A stretch of 8,450 nt of DNA from Deltaproteobacteria bacterium (GCA_030590185.1 JAUUZB010000105.1:1-8450); one strand, 5' to 3'; positions 1 to 7,575 are shown, counted from the first letter of the stretch. The notes: a model not told the origin generated them from the sequence alone. A program made the numbers and translations.

Positions 1-926
1 ATGCCTTCTACTACTTCTGGGCCATGGAGGTCCTCATCGGCCATTGGGACGGGTACGCCGGCAACACCAACAACTTCTACGTCTACTTCAACCCAGCTAC
101 CGAGCGCGCCAGCTTCATCCCCTGGGGGATCGACGGCGTGATGTTCCCGGACGATCAGAACCGTTCCACCGGCGCGGTGATGGCCACCGGGGTGCTGCCC
201 TGGCGATTGATCAACCTCCCCGAAACCCGGGACGACTATGCCGCGCGGCTGCGGGTATTGATCGACGATGTTTGGGACGAGGTGGCCCTGGCCAGCGAGC
301 TCGATCGCATGGAGGCGCTGATCACCCCGGTCGCCGACCCCACCGGCGCCCTCGGGCTAACGATCCAGATCGATGAGGTCCGGCAGTTCGTGACCGAGCG
401 CCGCGCCAAGGTCATCGGGGAGCTCGACGCCGGTCCCCTGGCCTGGGGCGAACCCCTGCGCGACCCGCCCTGCTTCGACACGGTCGCTGAGCTGAGCGGC
501 GACTTCGCGACCAGCTGGGGAACGATCGGCGAGGATCCCTTCGCGGCTGGCGGTGGCACCTTCAGCGGCCTGGTCGGCGGTGTCGCCCCGGACGTAGCCG
601 CGGTGGGTGCGGTGGCCGGTTTTGACCCCAACCCGGAAGCGAACGGGCTGCCCTTGATCTACGTGATCGCATTTCTGAACGACGGCACCGCCCTGTTGCT
701 CATCATCCAACTAGGGGACCCAGCCCTGTTGCAGCCCGGCGCCCTGGTGGCCTTTGACTGGGCCGACGCCTTCGGCGTGTTGATGCACTACTACCCGGCC
801 ACGGACGAGTCGGACGTAATTGGATACGTGGGTGAGGGCACCCTGTCCTTGAGCGAGGCGAGCACCGTGGATACCGAACCGGTGGTCGGCAGCTTTGACA
901 TCACCGTGATCGAAACCGGGTGGTGA
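1..926 (+). CDS. CotH kinase family protein, C-terminal part (gene cut by left edge)
   Basis: The frame is open from the first full codon at position 3, so the Met codon at 24 is an internal residue and the true start lies upstream. The visible part begins with the end of a CotH-type kinase fold: His-Trp-Asp-Gly-Tyr at 42-56 followed by Asn-Thr-Asn-Asn-Phe, then Phe-Ile-Pro-Trp-Gly-Ile-Asp at 114-134. These match the family's Asp...Asn-Asn-(Phe/Tyr) segment and its W-D-x-D metal-site segment. A helical stretch with the usual 'FVTERRAKV' end of the domain follows to about 417. CotH proteins are atypical protein kinases, known from Bacillus spore coats, and many bacteria carry secreted or surface homologues. 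About 150 residues after the kinase part (roughly 470-923) are beta-rich, Gly- and Asp-rich, and not recognised. The first Asp of the usual W-D-x-D is Gly here. The gene ends 23 bp from the convergent lyase-like gene. Family assignment is fairly sure; the substrate is unknown. Confidence 0.85.
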   Translation, partial: AFYYFWAMEVLIGHWDGYAGNTNNFYVYFNPATERASFIPWGIDGVMFPDDQNRSTGAVMATGVLPWRLINLPETRDDYAARLRVLIDDVWDEVALASELDRMEALITPVADPTGALGLTIQIDEVRQFVTERRAKVIGELDAGPLAWGEPLRDPPCFDTVAELSGDFATSWGTIGEDPFAAGGGTFSGLVGGVAPDVAAVGAVAGFDPNPEANGLPLIYVIAFLNDGTALLLIIQLGDPALLQPGALVAFDWADAFGVLMHYYPATDESDVIGYVGEGTLSLSEASTVDTEPVVGSFDITVIETGW

Positions 927-949
927 CGGCGCCGGGGCGTCCTAGGGCG

Positions 950-3682
950 TTAGAGATCGCGGCCCACGTGAGGCATCGCCCAGATGAGCGTCATCTGGTT
1001 CGAGTGGCGGCCGAGGTCATTGCCCATGCCGCCCGGCCCGTCGAATTGGGCGCTCTCCAGCAGGCGGATTGGCCACTCCCATGGGCCGTCCGGCATGATC
1101 TCCGACCCGAAGACGTCGCGGAAATCCGTCGGCAAGCGCGGCGCCCAGTCTTCGTAGCGACGCGCCTGGATCGCGCTGGCGGGAAAGGCAGCATCGAAGT
1201 CACTGGCGATGCGGGCGCTGTAGGTGCCGGTTTGCTCCTTGGCTTCTAGATAGGCGCGCAGGTAGGCCGCCGTGGCTTCATCCAGATCAGCCCAGAGTCG
1301 CAGCTTGGCCCGCACATCCGCCGCGCCGTTGGTGTGGATGTCGTGCAGCATCAGACCCATGCCCGAGTCGAAGGTGGCGCGGCCATAGGCCGATTGCGGT
1401 GTCTCGTCGTGCGCCAAAGCCTCGGCCATGAGGTCGGCGTCGTCGAGCGCCTCCGCCATGTAGAGAACAGAGTACTCGCTGTAGTTCTCGAAGTAACGCC
1501 CGGCGTGCAGAATCCAATCGGCGTTGTCGCGCATGGCGTCGAGGTCACGACCCTCGCCGGTGAGGAAATAGTGGTGCACCAGGGCAATCGTCGGGATGCC
1601 GTAGCCGGTCATGTAGGTGCCCCAGTGTTGTTGGTCGTGACGATGGCCGCCGCCGAGTCGCGGGCCGTCGTTCTCGTTGTCGCTCGGGTGCGGGCCGTCG
1701 TCGGGCGTCTCCCAGTAGACACAGTCAACATCGCGGGTGTGCCGCAGCCAGGTGTCGGCGGCGCGGAAGTAGCGATAACGACCGGAGCGGAAGTACTGCA
1801 CGAAGGCCCACTGCCCGAAGCGGTAGTTCTCCTGTAACCAACCGGCGTAGCCCCAGTTGGAATACAGGTTGGGATTCCAGGGGATGCTGAGCTCCCACTC
1901 CTGTTTCTCGAACTCGGGCAAGTAGTCGCCGTGGTCGAGCCAACCATACCAGTGGTACTCGGCCATGGAGCGGATGATGCGGGCCATCATCATATCCAGA
2001 TAGTTCTCGACCTTGGTGTAGTGGACCGGATCGTAGGCGACCAGCGGACCGAACACGCCGCTGGCAACATTGTGCTCGGCGCCTGCGAAGGGCAAGAGCG
2101 AATCCTGGAGGCCGCGGATCTCGGTGTCGACCCCGGCGCTGTCGCCGGCGAAGAAATGAAAGTAGAGGTCGGTGGTCTTGGCGATACCCACGGCCGAGCC
2201 CGGCACCTGGAATTCACGCCGCGCGGCGAGGCCCCAGCCCCCGGCGACCGTGCCACGCACCTCCGGGTAACGCCGTCGGAGATCGAGAGCCTTACCGCCG
2301 TGATCAGGCCACAGGAAAACAGCGAGCTTACCGTTGTTGTACTGCACCTCCTTGGGGTGCTCGCGCCAGAAGTCGCGTATCCCAGCGGCCATGCCGAGCC
2401 CGTCCCCGGTGACCGCAACCCACCCCGCCGCCCCCTCGCCGTTGGCCACGACGCTGCCGTCGAGGATGACCTCGTAATCGACGGCGAGGTCCTGGGTGAG
2501 CGGGACGTTGTGATAATATTTGTCCGGTCCGATGGCGACCAAGGCCACCTCGCCGGTGCGACTGACCTGACCACTGTGCACCTGGCTCGGGCCGACGGTG
2601 ACGGGGACGAACGGTTCCTGGTCAGCATTGAAGTAGACCGGTGTTCCCGCGATTTCGAACGGACCGCCGCAGGAGTAGTCGAGGGTGGCGCCGGTGCCGC
2701 CCATCGGCAGCTCGATGGCCATGCGGCGGACGAAGTTGTTGTCCGGGTCGCCGGTCATGATCCAGGTGTGGGAGGCACGCACCGTGCTCTTCTGCGCCCA
2801 AAAGTGAAGATACATTGAGTATTTCGCAAATGGCCGGCCACCAGCGTTCTCGTGCCAGCCTTCGAGTTTGAAGACCACGTGGGTGCGACCCTCACGGAAC
2901 AACTCGATGCTGTAGTCCCCGCTCGAAGCCAGGTAGCGCGTGCTCGTGGCCGCCAGCGAGTCCCGCAGCCAATTGCCGCCCTCCATGCCGAAGAAATCGG
3001 CGGCCGGGTAGTCGTACACCCCTGCGTCGGCAGCGCCTGGCGGAGTGTCGTCCAGATCGATGTACATCTCGCCGGGCGCGGCGACTACCTTCTCGCCATC
3101 GCCGTAGACACCGTTCTGATCGCTGTCGATCCAGACAGCGTCGAAGAGCGAGAATTGTTGTTTGCTGAGGGTGGCCTTGAGCACACCCGTGTCGACGGTA
3201 AACGCCTGCGCGTCGCTGGTGACGACGATGGCGGGATCGTCGTTTGTATCGACATCGGCCAGGCCGAGGCTGAAGCTCGCGTCGCCGCTGGCGGGCAACG
3301 TGGCGAGGAAATCGAGCAGCAACCATTTGACGCTGCCATCGGCCCAGGAGCCGAGCATTAGCGGTTCCTGAAAACTCTCGACTCGGTAGCCGTCCGCCTG
3401 GGCGAGGGTGAGGCGCGGGATCTGTGAGGTCTGTAGGACACCGCGCGCCAAGGGAATACCGCCGGAGACCGGCGCGAGGCTGCGCTCAGCGTTGGCTGAC
3501 TCGGACACCGTGATCGTGAGCACCGCGAAGGCGGGATCGAAGCTCACCAGCTCGCCGAGGTTGCCGGATCCGTCCCCGGGCGACGGCATACTGTCTCCCT
3601 TCGCGTCGTCGCCGGTGTTGGGAGAGACGATGGTGGCCTTGCAGGAAACCGTCACGAGCAGACAGAGGAGTAATCGATTCAT
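950..3682 (-). CDS. PcRGLX/YetA-like secreted (lipo)protein, probable polysaccharide lyase-type
   Basis: This 910-residue protein starts with a short signal sequence, Met-Asn-Arg then a Leu/Val-rich core ending at Val-Ser-Cys14. The sequence before Cys14 is only a loose lipobox (Thr at -3), so lipidation is likely but not certain. A low-complexity Gly/Asp/Ser/Pro linker (about 15-45) follows. Residues about 50-325 resemble the N-terminal beta-barrel domain of the PcRGLX/YetA family: 'GGIPLARGVL' (74-83), 'ADGYR', and 'SWADGSVKWLLLDF' (112-125). A central beta domain follows (about 335-520). The C-terminal part (about 545-850) is rich in Trp, His and Tyr, as in alpha/alpha-toroid folds, with 'RHTRDVDCVYWE' (647-658), 'GHRHDQQHWGTY' (679-690) and 'HHYFLTGEGRDLDAM' (703-717). 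PcRGLX is a fungal rhamnogalacturonan exolyase (PL26); activity of bacterial relatives is mostly unproven, so the substrate here is open. The ATG is chosen because it gives the signal sequence, although no good Shine-Dalgarno precedes it. No sugar transporter or other lyase genes are adjacent. Confidence 0.8.
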   Translation of the reverse strand: MNRLLLCLLVTVSCKATIVSPNTGDDAKGDSMPSPGDGSGNLGELVSFDPAFAVLTITVSESANAERSLAPVSGGIPLARGVLQTSQIPRLTLAQADGYRVESFQEPLMLGSWADGSVKWLLLDFLATLPASGDASFSLGLADVDTNDDPAIVVTSDAQAFTVDTGVLKATLSKQQFSLFDAVWIDSDQNGVYGDGEKVVAAPGEMYIDLDDTPPGAADAGVYDYPAADFFGMEGGNWLRDSLAATSTRYLASSGDYSIELFREGRTHVVFKLEGWHENAGGRPFAKYSMYLHFWAQKSTVRASHTWIMTGDPDNNFVRRMAIELPMGGTGATLDYSCGGPFEIAGTPVYFNADQEPFVPVTVGPSQVHSGQVSRTGEVALVAIGPDKYYHNVPLTQDLAVDYEVILDGSVVANGEGAAGWVAVTGDGLGMAAGIRDFWREHPKEVQYNNGKLAVFLWPDHGGKALDLRRRYPEVRGTVAGGWGLAARREFQVPGSAVGIAKTTDLYFHFFAGDSAGVDTEIRGLQDSLLPFAGAEHNVASGVFGPLVAYDPVHYTKVENYLDMMMARIIRSMAEYHWYGWLDHGDYLPEFEKQEWELSIPWNPNLYSNWGYAGWLQENYRFGQWAFVQYFRSGRYRYFRAADTWLRHTRDVDCVYWETPDDGPHPSDNENDGPRLGGGHRHDQQHWGTYMTGYGIPTIALVHHYFLTGEGRDLDAMRDNADWILHAGRYFENYSEYSVLYMAEALDDADLMAEALAHDETPQSAYGRATFDSGMGLMLHDIHTNGAADVRAKLRLWADLDEATAAYLRAYLEAKEQTGTYSARIASDFDAAFPASAIQARRYEDWAPRLPTDFRDVFGSEIMPDGPWEWPIRLLESAQFDGPGGMGNDLGRHSNQMTLIWAMPHVGRDL
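3092..3127 (-). other. EF-hand-like calcium loop encoded within the lyase-like protein
   Basis: Residues 186-197 of the lyase-like protein read DSDQNGVYGDGE. This fits a 12-position calcium loop with Asp at 1 and 3, Asn at 5, Gly at 6 and Glu at 12. Such loops are common in secreted proteins outside true EF-hand pairs, and this one probably stabilises the N-terminal barrel domain. No partner helix-loop-helix is apparent. Confidence 0.5.
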
Positions 3683-3761
3683 GGGCGGAACATAGCAACA
3701 CTCGGTTCCTCTCGATACCTGCTCTTCGTCCGATGAGACCGGGCTGACACCGGCCCCCGTT

Positions 3762-3783
3762 CCACCCGTGATTGACGGGGTGG
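3762..3783. repeat. Hairpin-forming inverted repeat in the divergent intergenic region
   Basis: The left arm CCACCCGT (3762-3769) pairs with the right arm ACGGGGTGG (3775-3783) through eight base pairs with one bulged G, around the five-base loop GATTG. No run of T follows on either strand, so it is not a typical intrinsic terminator. It overlaps the -35 element proposed for the rightward gene, which suits an operator. It could also be a chance GC-rich hairpin. Confidence 0.45.
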
Positions 3784-3800
3784 GAGCTAGCCGCTAACCT
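3772..3800 (+). promoter_or_regulatory. Possible sigma70-type promoter for the 343-residue membrane protein
   Basis: TTGACG (3772-3777) and TAACCT (3795-3800) are separated by 17 bases. The -35 is close to TTGACA; the -10 keeps the T, A and final T of TATAAT. Transcription would begin near 3807 and leave a leader of roughly 43 bases before the GTG start. A second TTGACC at 3809-3814 lacks a good partner. This is pattern matching in GC-rich DNA and is only suggestive. Confidence 0.35.
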
Positions 3801-3837
3801 CGGAGGCCTTGACCGATGAGATAGTCGCACATTCAGC

Positions 3838-3843
3838 AAAGGG
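3838..3843 (+). promoter_or_regulatory. Ribosome binding site supporting the GTG start at 3850
   Basis: AAAGGG lies six bases before the GTG at 3850. An in-frame TGA at 3817 and the absence of any other start codon between it and 3850 make this GTG the only start that gives the full protein. The next candidate, an ATG at 3916, would remove part of the N-terminal membrane segment. Confidence 0.5.
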
Positions 3844-3849
3844 TACGCC

Positions 3850-4881
3850 GTGACTTGGCAGGAGCGTCTCCGGGCCCTGCGTCAGCGGCCCGCCCAGCGC
3901 TGGTTGCTCGCCGGGATGTCCCTGTCTCTGCTGTTGCCGTTCTTTGGCCCCGCCGAGGGATGCCCAGGCTCAGCGCCGTTTCCCTGCGAAGCGGATCCGG
4001 TCGTTGATGCGGCCGTCGAGATCATCGAGCTGTGGGTGGCGCGGCGGGGTGACCCGTACGCGGTGGAGGTAGAGCCCTTCGCATGTCCGGACCACGGCCG
4101 GCTCGACGGTGAGGTGCGGTTGCCCGTGGACAGCTCCTTCGGTGATCCCGAGGATCGCCACAGCCGCTGTAGCACCCACGCCTATTGGCAGGAGCGGCGC
4201 TCACAGAAGGCCGGGGACCACCTGCGCCAGCGACTACGGGAGCGGTTCATCATCGAGCGTGAGGATATCGATCACCGGCGGCCCCGGCAGCCAGACGTTC
4301 GGGTGACGGTGGCCTGTGAGACCGGGACGCGGGCCGGGGAGCTAGCCTGCGATCTCGTGGCCGAGCTCTTTGTACCGGCCACCGGCGGCAAGGTCCGGCA
4401 CGGCGCGGTGGAACGAGAAGAGCGGCGGATCGCCTTCGACGTCCCAGCCGACCCCGGGGCCGTGCCCCTCGCCACCCCGCCCTCGGCGCTGAGTCTGCTC
4501 GGCTTGACCGTCTCCGCCGGCATGGGCCCGCTGGCGCTCTTTGACGGTGGACTCGAGCTGGTGGACTTCACCTATATCTTCCTCTTGGCGCTCACCGCCG
4601 TCTCCTTGGCGTTGGTGCGTCGTGGGTGGTGGCCCCAGCTCGATCGGCTGTGCGTGGGTGCCGTCGCGTTCGTCGCAGCCATCTCGGTGCTCGGCCTCGG
4701 CGCCGATGCCTATCGTGGGTGCGAGAGTCTGATGACCGCCCTACCCGACCAACAGCTGCGTGCCTGGTTGGATGCCTTTTTGCGCCGCGCTCAGATCGGC
4801 GCGCTGCTCTTCGCGCCGCTCGCCGTGGCGCGGTTCGTGCTCGTCCTGCGCGGTGGTGCAGGGACTGAGGCAAAGAGTTAG
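3850..4881 (+). CDS. Uncharacterised membrane protein with cysteine-rich extracytoplasmic domain
   Basis: I do not recognise this 343-residue protein. It starts at GTG with a basic N-terminus, then a hydrophobic segment (about 17-35) that could be a membrane anchor or an uncleaved signal. Residues about 36-210 are hydrophilic, rich in Arg, Glu and Asp, and probably sit outside the cytoplasmic membrane. This part holds six cysteines, spaced as three close pairs: 38/46, 79/107 and 156/167, which suggests disulfides. The C-terminal part has about four hydrophobic segments (roughly 213-231, 238-257, 266-286, 315-335) with an Arg-rich turn 'VRRGWWPQL' between the second and third. Two more cysteines lie in this part (268, 291). 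No enzyme motif is visible. The gene is alone on its strand, facing away from the lyase-like gene and ending 23 bp from the convergent Ntn hydrolase gene. It is a real gene by length, start context and membrane pattern, but its role is unknown. Confidence 0.8.
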   Translation: MTWQERLRALRQRPAQRWLLAGMSLSLLLPFFGPAEGCPGSAPFPCEADPVVDAAVEIIELWVARRGDPYAVEVEPFACPDHGRLDGEVRLPVDSSFGDPEDRHSRCSTHAYWQERRSQKAGDHLRQRLRERFIIEREDIDHRRPRQPDVRVTVACETGTRAGELACDLVAELFVPATGGKVRHGAVEREERRIAFDVPADPGAVPLATPPSALSLLGLTVSAGMGPLALFDGGLELVDFTYIFLLALTAVSLALVRRGWWPQLDRLCVGAVAFVAAISVLGLGADAYRGCESLMTALPDQQLRAWLDAFLRRAQIGALLFAPLAVARFVLVLRGGAGTEAKS

Positions 4882-4904
4882 CCGGTCGCCTGGGCAGCCA
4901 TCAA

Positions 4905-6104
4905 TCAGCGCGCCGTCGGCGCTACCGCTGCCAAGGCGCGCTCCAGTCCCGCCCTCGCCATGACCGTCGCCTCCTGGGTGATGGCGATCAACTTCTCCGC
5001 GGTGAGTTGCTTCTTGGCGCCCAACGCCTCCCTCTCTCCCCGGACAAATACGAAAATCTTCTGTTGCTCGGCGTCGAGGATAGCCCGCACCGCCAGGGCC
5101 AGCTCGGCGTCCATGTAGTACTCGAGGTTGCCGTGTTGCTCCGGGTAGAGCGCCAGCCGGATCCGATCCGAGAGCAGCTCGAGCCCGGCCCGCTCCACGC
5201 CATTGAGATCCGGCGGGAGCACCTGTGGCACCGGCCAGACCGGCACCGCCAGAGCGGCGAGCGGTTGACCCAGCGCCACCCACATCACGCTAGCGTGGGG
5301 CGGCTCCGGTTGCTTGGCGGTCTCAAAGACCATGTCTGACACCGAGGCGAACCTGTTGATCGTGTCCCGGGTGATGATGAACTGGCCCGGCGGCGACGCC
5401 CGGCGCGGATCGACGCCGGTCTTGGCGTTGGACAGGTCCACCGATGGACCGAGGAGAATGAACTCCGGGGTGAGCTCACGCTGGGCACGCTCGGCGGCGA
5501 ACAGCTCCCGGGCCCGGGCATAGCGGATGTAACCCCCCGCCTCGGCGTGCTCCCCCGGACCGCTCAGCGCGAAGTTGGTGCGAACGATCCAGTCGCCATC
5601 GTCATCCTTGGCGTCGAAGCGCTCGAAGGTCTTGGGACCAACCTCGAAGAATGCCGCTCCCCCGGCCGCGTCGATCACCCCAATGTTGGTGGTCACATCC
5701 CGGCCGCCGCGGTCGGTGAGCCTCAGCAGGGCCTCAACCTCCGCTAGGCTGGCGCAGGCCTGCAACAGGAGTTTGAGCAGCCGCCCCTCGCCGTCGGTCG
5801 GTTCCTCCGGCTGCATCAGATCACCGGAGGCGGTGTTCATCACCGCGAGCCCTGCCTCGTTGACGCCACCCCAGATCTCGCGGGCGACCTCGTCACCGGC
5901 GTTGATCACGCCGACGTAGCGATACTTGCCATCGTCGCGCACCACCACCTCATTGTGCTGGCTACGGGTGTCGCGGTGCTTCCACAGGATCGGCCGGCCG
6001 CGGGCACTCCCTCCCGGTGCAACCGCAGCGGCGGTACAGGCATGGGCTACCGCGGGTGGGGCGAGCCAGATCAGGACGAGGGGACAAAGCAAGGCACGGA
6101 CCAC
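4905..6104 (-). CDS. Secreted Ntn hydrolase, C45 / linear amide C-N hydrolase-like
   Basis: This 399-residue protein resembles the Ntn-hydrolase families that include choloylglycine hydrolase, isopenicillin-N acyltransferase-like (C45) and carcinine hydrolase-like proteins. These cleave or form non-peptide amide bonds using an N-terminal Cys. A hydrophobic signal peptide ends in Ala-His-Ala, immediately followed by Cys23-Thr, so signal peptidase I could itself expose the nucleophile. Family-type segments follow in order: 'GRPILWKHRDT' (36-46), 'GKYRYVGVIN' (59-68), 'WGGVNEAGLAVMNT' (78-91), 'NIGVIDAAGGAAFFEVG' (140-156) and 'VRTNF' (174-178). It starts at GTG 6104 with a good GAGGAG six bases upstream. 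It is the last gene of an apparent operon behind a methyltransferase and a MATE exporter, which suggests an extracytoplasmic job on an exported compound. Class is fairly sure. Substrate, and whether it hydrolyses or transfers acyl groups, cannot be read from the sequence. Confidence 0.85.
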   Translation of the reverse strand: MVRALLCPLVLIWLAPPAVAHACTAAAVAPGGSARGRPILWKHRDTRSQHNEVVVRDDGKYRYVGVINAGDEVAREIWGGVNEAGLAVMNTASGDLMQPEEPTDGEGRLLKLLLQACASLAEVEALLRLTDRGGRDVTTNIGVIDAAGGAAFFEVGPKTFERFDAKDDDGDWIVRTNFALSGPGEHAEAGGYIRYARARELFAAERAQRELTPEFILLGPSVDLSNAKTGVDPRRASPPGQFIITRDTINRFASVSDMVFETAKQPEPPHASVMWVALGQPLAALAVPVWPVPQVLPPDLNGVERAGLELLSDRIRLALYPEQHGNLEYYMDAELALAVRAILDAEQQKIFVFVRGEREALGAKKQLTAEKLIAITQEATVMARAGLERALAAVAPTAR

Positions 6105-6110
6105 CGGGGG

Positions 6111-6116
6111 CTCCTC
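6111..6116 (-). promoter_or_regulatory. Ribosome binding site of the Ntn hydrolase gene
   Basis: On the minus strand GAGGAG lies six bases before the GTG start at 6104. It supports that GTG as the start and thus the full signal peptide. It sits inside the 60-bp gap after the MATE gene, in which I see no terminator or clear promoter. Confidence 0.65.
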
Positions 6117-6164
6117 AGGCTGGGGTCAAACGGAAGAGGACGCTACCGGATCCCGGCCCACTCG

Positions 6165-7571
6165 TCACGCCTCCTCTGGCAGGTCGGCCACCGGATCCCT
6201 GCTGACCCGAGCCGACGGCTCCCCGTGCCACACCTTGGCCCGCACCCACAGGATGGCGAGCACCGTCGAGACCAAGGCGCCAAAGACAATCGAAAACCAG
6301 ACCGCCTCGATCGGTGCCCCGAACAGGTAGACCGCCACATAGGCAGGCAGAACCCCAGCCACCAGTACCCGCACGGTGGTGATCACCAACGACGGCACAC
6401 CGTAGCCCAACTCCTGCAGGATGCGACCGGAGACCATGCCGATCCCCATCAGGGGATAGACGAACACCATGAACTGCAAGTAGACCCGGCCGACCTCCAT
6501 GGTCGCGGGATCGTCGGTGAAGATGCTCACCACCCAACCCGATGCCACGAAGGCGCCGAGGCCGAGCACCAGCGCGATGGTCAAGGCCCAGCGGTAGGTG
6601 TAGAGCGCCGTCGATCGGATCAGGTCATCGCGCTTGGCTCCGGCGAACATGCCGACCACACTGACCGAGGCCGCGGCGAGTCCCAGGGTGGGCAGTGCCA
6701 CCAGCAAATCCACCCGCGACGCCGCCCCAAAGCCAGCCACCGCGTGCTGGCCAAACTCAGCGAGCAAACGGTTGGTCAGGCCGCGCCCGGAGGCCATCAC
6801 CAGTTGGCCGCCCGAGGCGGGGACCGCGATGCGGAGGATCTCCATCAACAGCGCGACCTGCGGCACCATCAGGCTGAGCCGAAAGCGCGCCGTGGTCCGG
6901 TGACGAACGAACACCAGGTAGCAGAAGGTCGAGAAGCCGAACACCTGGGCGGTGACCGTGGCCAGGGCCGCGCCCTGGATGCCGAGATCGAGCACGAAGA
7001 TGAAGATCGGGTCGAGGCCGGCGTTGAGCAGGGTGGCGAAGATCATCACCACCATCGGCGTGCGCGCATCCCCCTCCCCGGTGAGCACGGCGCGCAGGCC
7101 CGAGGCAACGAACATCAAGGGCATGCCGAAGCAAGTGACCCTGAAGTACTGCCAGGCCAGCTCGGCGCTCTCACCCTCGGCACCGAGCAGCGGAATAATC
7201 GACTGGCCAGCGATCAAGCCGCCCGCCCCCAGGGTCACGCCGACGATGATGCACAGACCGAGCGCGTTGCTAGCAAAGCGATCCGCGCCCTCGGTGTCCC
7301 CCCGCCCCACCGCCCTGGCGACCCCGGCGGTGATGCCGGTGGCGAGTCCACCCACCACGGCGATGGCGACAAAGAAGAGCACCCCCACAAAGGTGACGGC
7401 GGCGAGGGCCGACGGTCCGAGTCGCCCGATAAAGGCGGTATCAACGATGTGGTACAGGGCGTGGACGCCAAAACCGGCCATCATCGGCAGGGCCAAGGTC
7501 CAAACCGCCCGGCGGGGGTTGTCGACGAATCCCTCGAGACGGCTGGCGCGGCGCTCCTCGGTCTTCACCAC
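6165..7571 (-). CDS. MATE family efflux transporter
   Basis: This 468-residue, highly hydrophobic protein has the length and about twelve membrane segments usual for MATE exporters. These use a sodium or proton gradient to push drugs or metabolites across the inner membrane. Hallmark stretches are visible in order: TM1 'LALPMMAGFGVHALYHIVDT' (26-45) with 'FIGRLGPSALAAV' (47-59), 'GEGDARTPM' (165-173) after TM5, and 'LDPIFIFVLDLGIQGAALAT' (186-205) with 'VTAQV' (206-210). The second half starts near 'ILRIAVPASGGQLVMASG' (245-262). The N-terminus is basic and cytoplasmic; the C-terminal tail (about 450-468) is hydrophilic. Two GTG codons stand in tandem; the first, at 7571, is better spaced from the Shine-Dalgarno. 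It starts four bases after the methyltransferase stop, so the two are almost surely co-transcribed. The subfamily (NorM-, DinF- or natural-product-type) cannot be fixed by eye, so the cargo is unknown. Confidence 0.95.
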   Translation of the reverse strand: MVKTEERRASRLEGFVDNPRRAVWTLALPMMAGFGVHALYHIVDTAFIGRLGPSALAAVTFVGVLFFVAIAVVGGLATGITAGVARAVGRGDTEGADRFASNALGLCIIVGVTLGAGGLIAGQSIIPLLGAEGESAELAWQYFRVTCFGMPLMFVASGLRAVLTGEGDARTPMVVMIFATLLNAGLDPIFIFVLDLGIQGAALATVTAQVFGFSTFCYLVFVRHRTTARFRLSLMVPQVALLMEILRIAVPASGGQLVMASGRGLTNRLLAEFGQHAVAGFGAASRVDLLVALPTLGLAAASVSVVGMFAGAKRDDLIRSTALYTYRWALTIALVLGLGAFVASGWVVSIFTDDPATMEVGRVYLQFMVFVYPLMGIGMVSGRILQELGYGVPSLVITTVRVLVAGVLPAYVAVYLFGAPIEAVWFSIVFGALVSTVLAILWVRAKVWHGEPSARVSRDPVADLPEEA

Positions 7572-7575
7572 CTGT

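Noticed and set aside
24..926. Treating the ATG at 24 as the start of the CotH-like gene
   Set aside because: The frame stays open to the window edge with sensible family sequence before this Met, and starting here would leave only a fragment of the kinase fold.
1931..2818. A 295-codon open frame on the plus strand
   Set aside because: It lies wholly antisense to the lyase-like gene, whose translation shows clear family motifs, and it has no recognisable domain itself.
3683..3715. ECF-sigma-like GGAAC element upstream of the lyase-like gene
   Set aside because: Its matching -10 would fall on or beyond the start codon, leaving no room for a leader, and the -10 match is poor.
4907..4923. Short GC hairpin near the stop of the Ntn hydrolase gene as a terminator
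   Set aside because: The stem is only five base pairs, it lies inside the coding end, and no T run follows on either strand.
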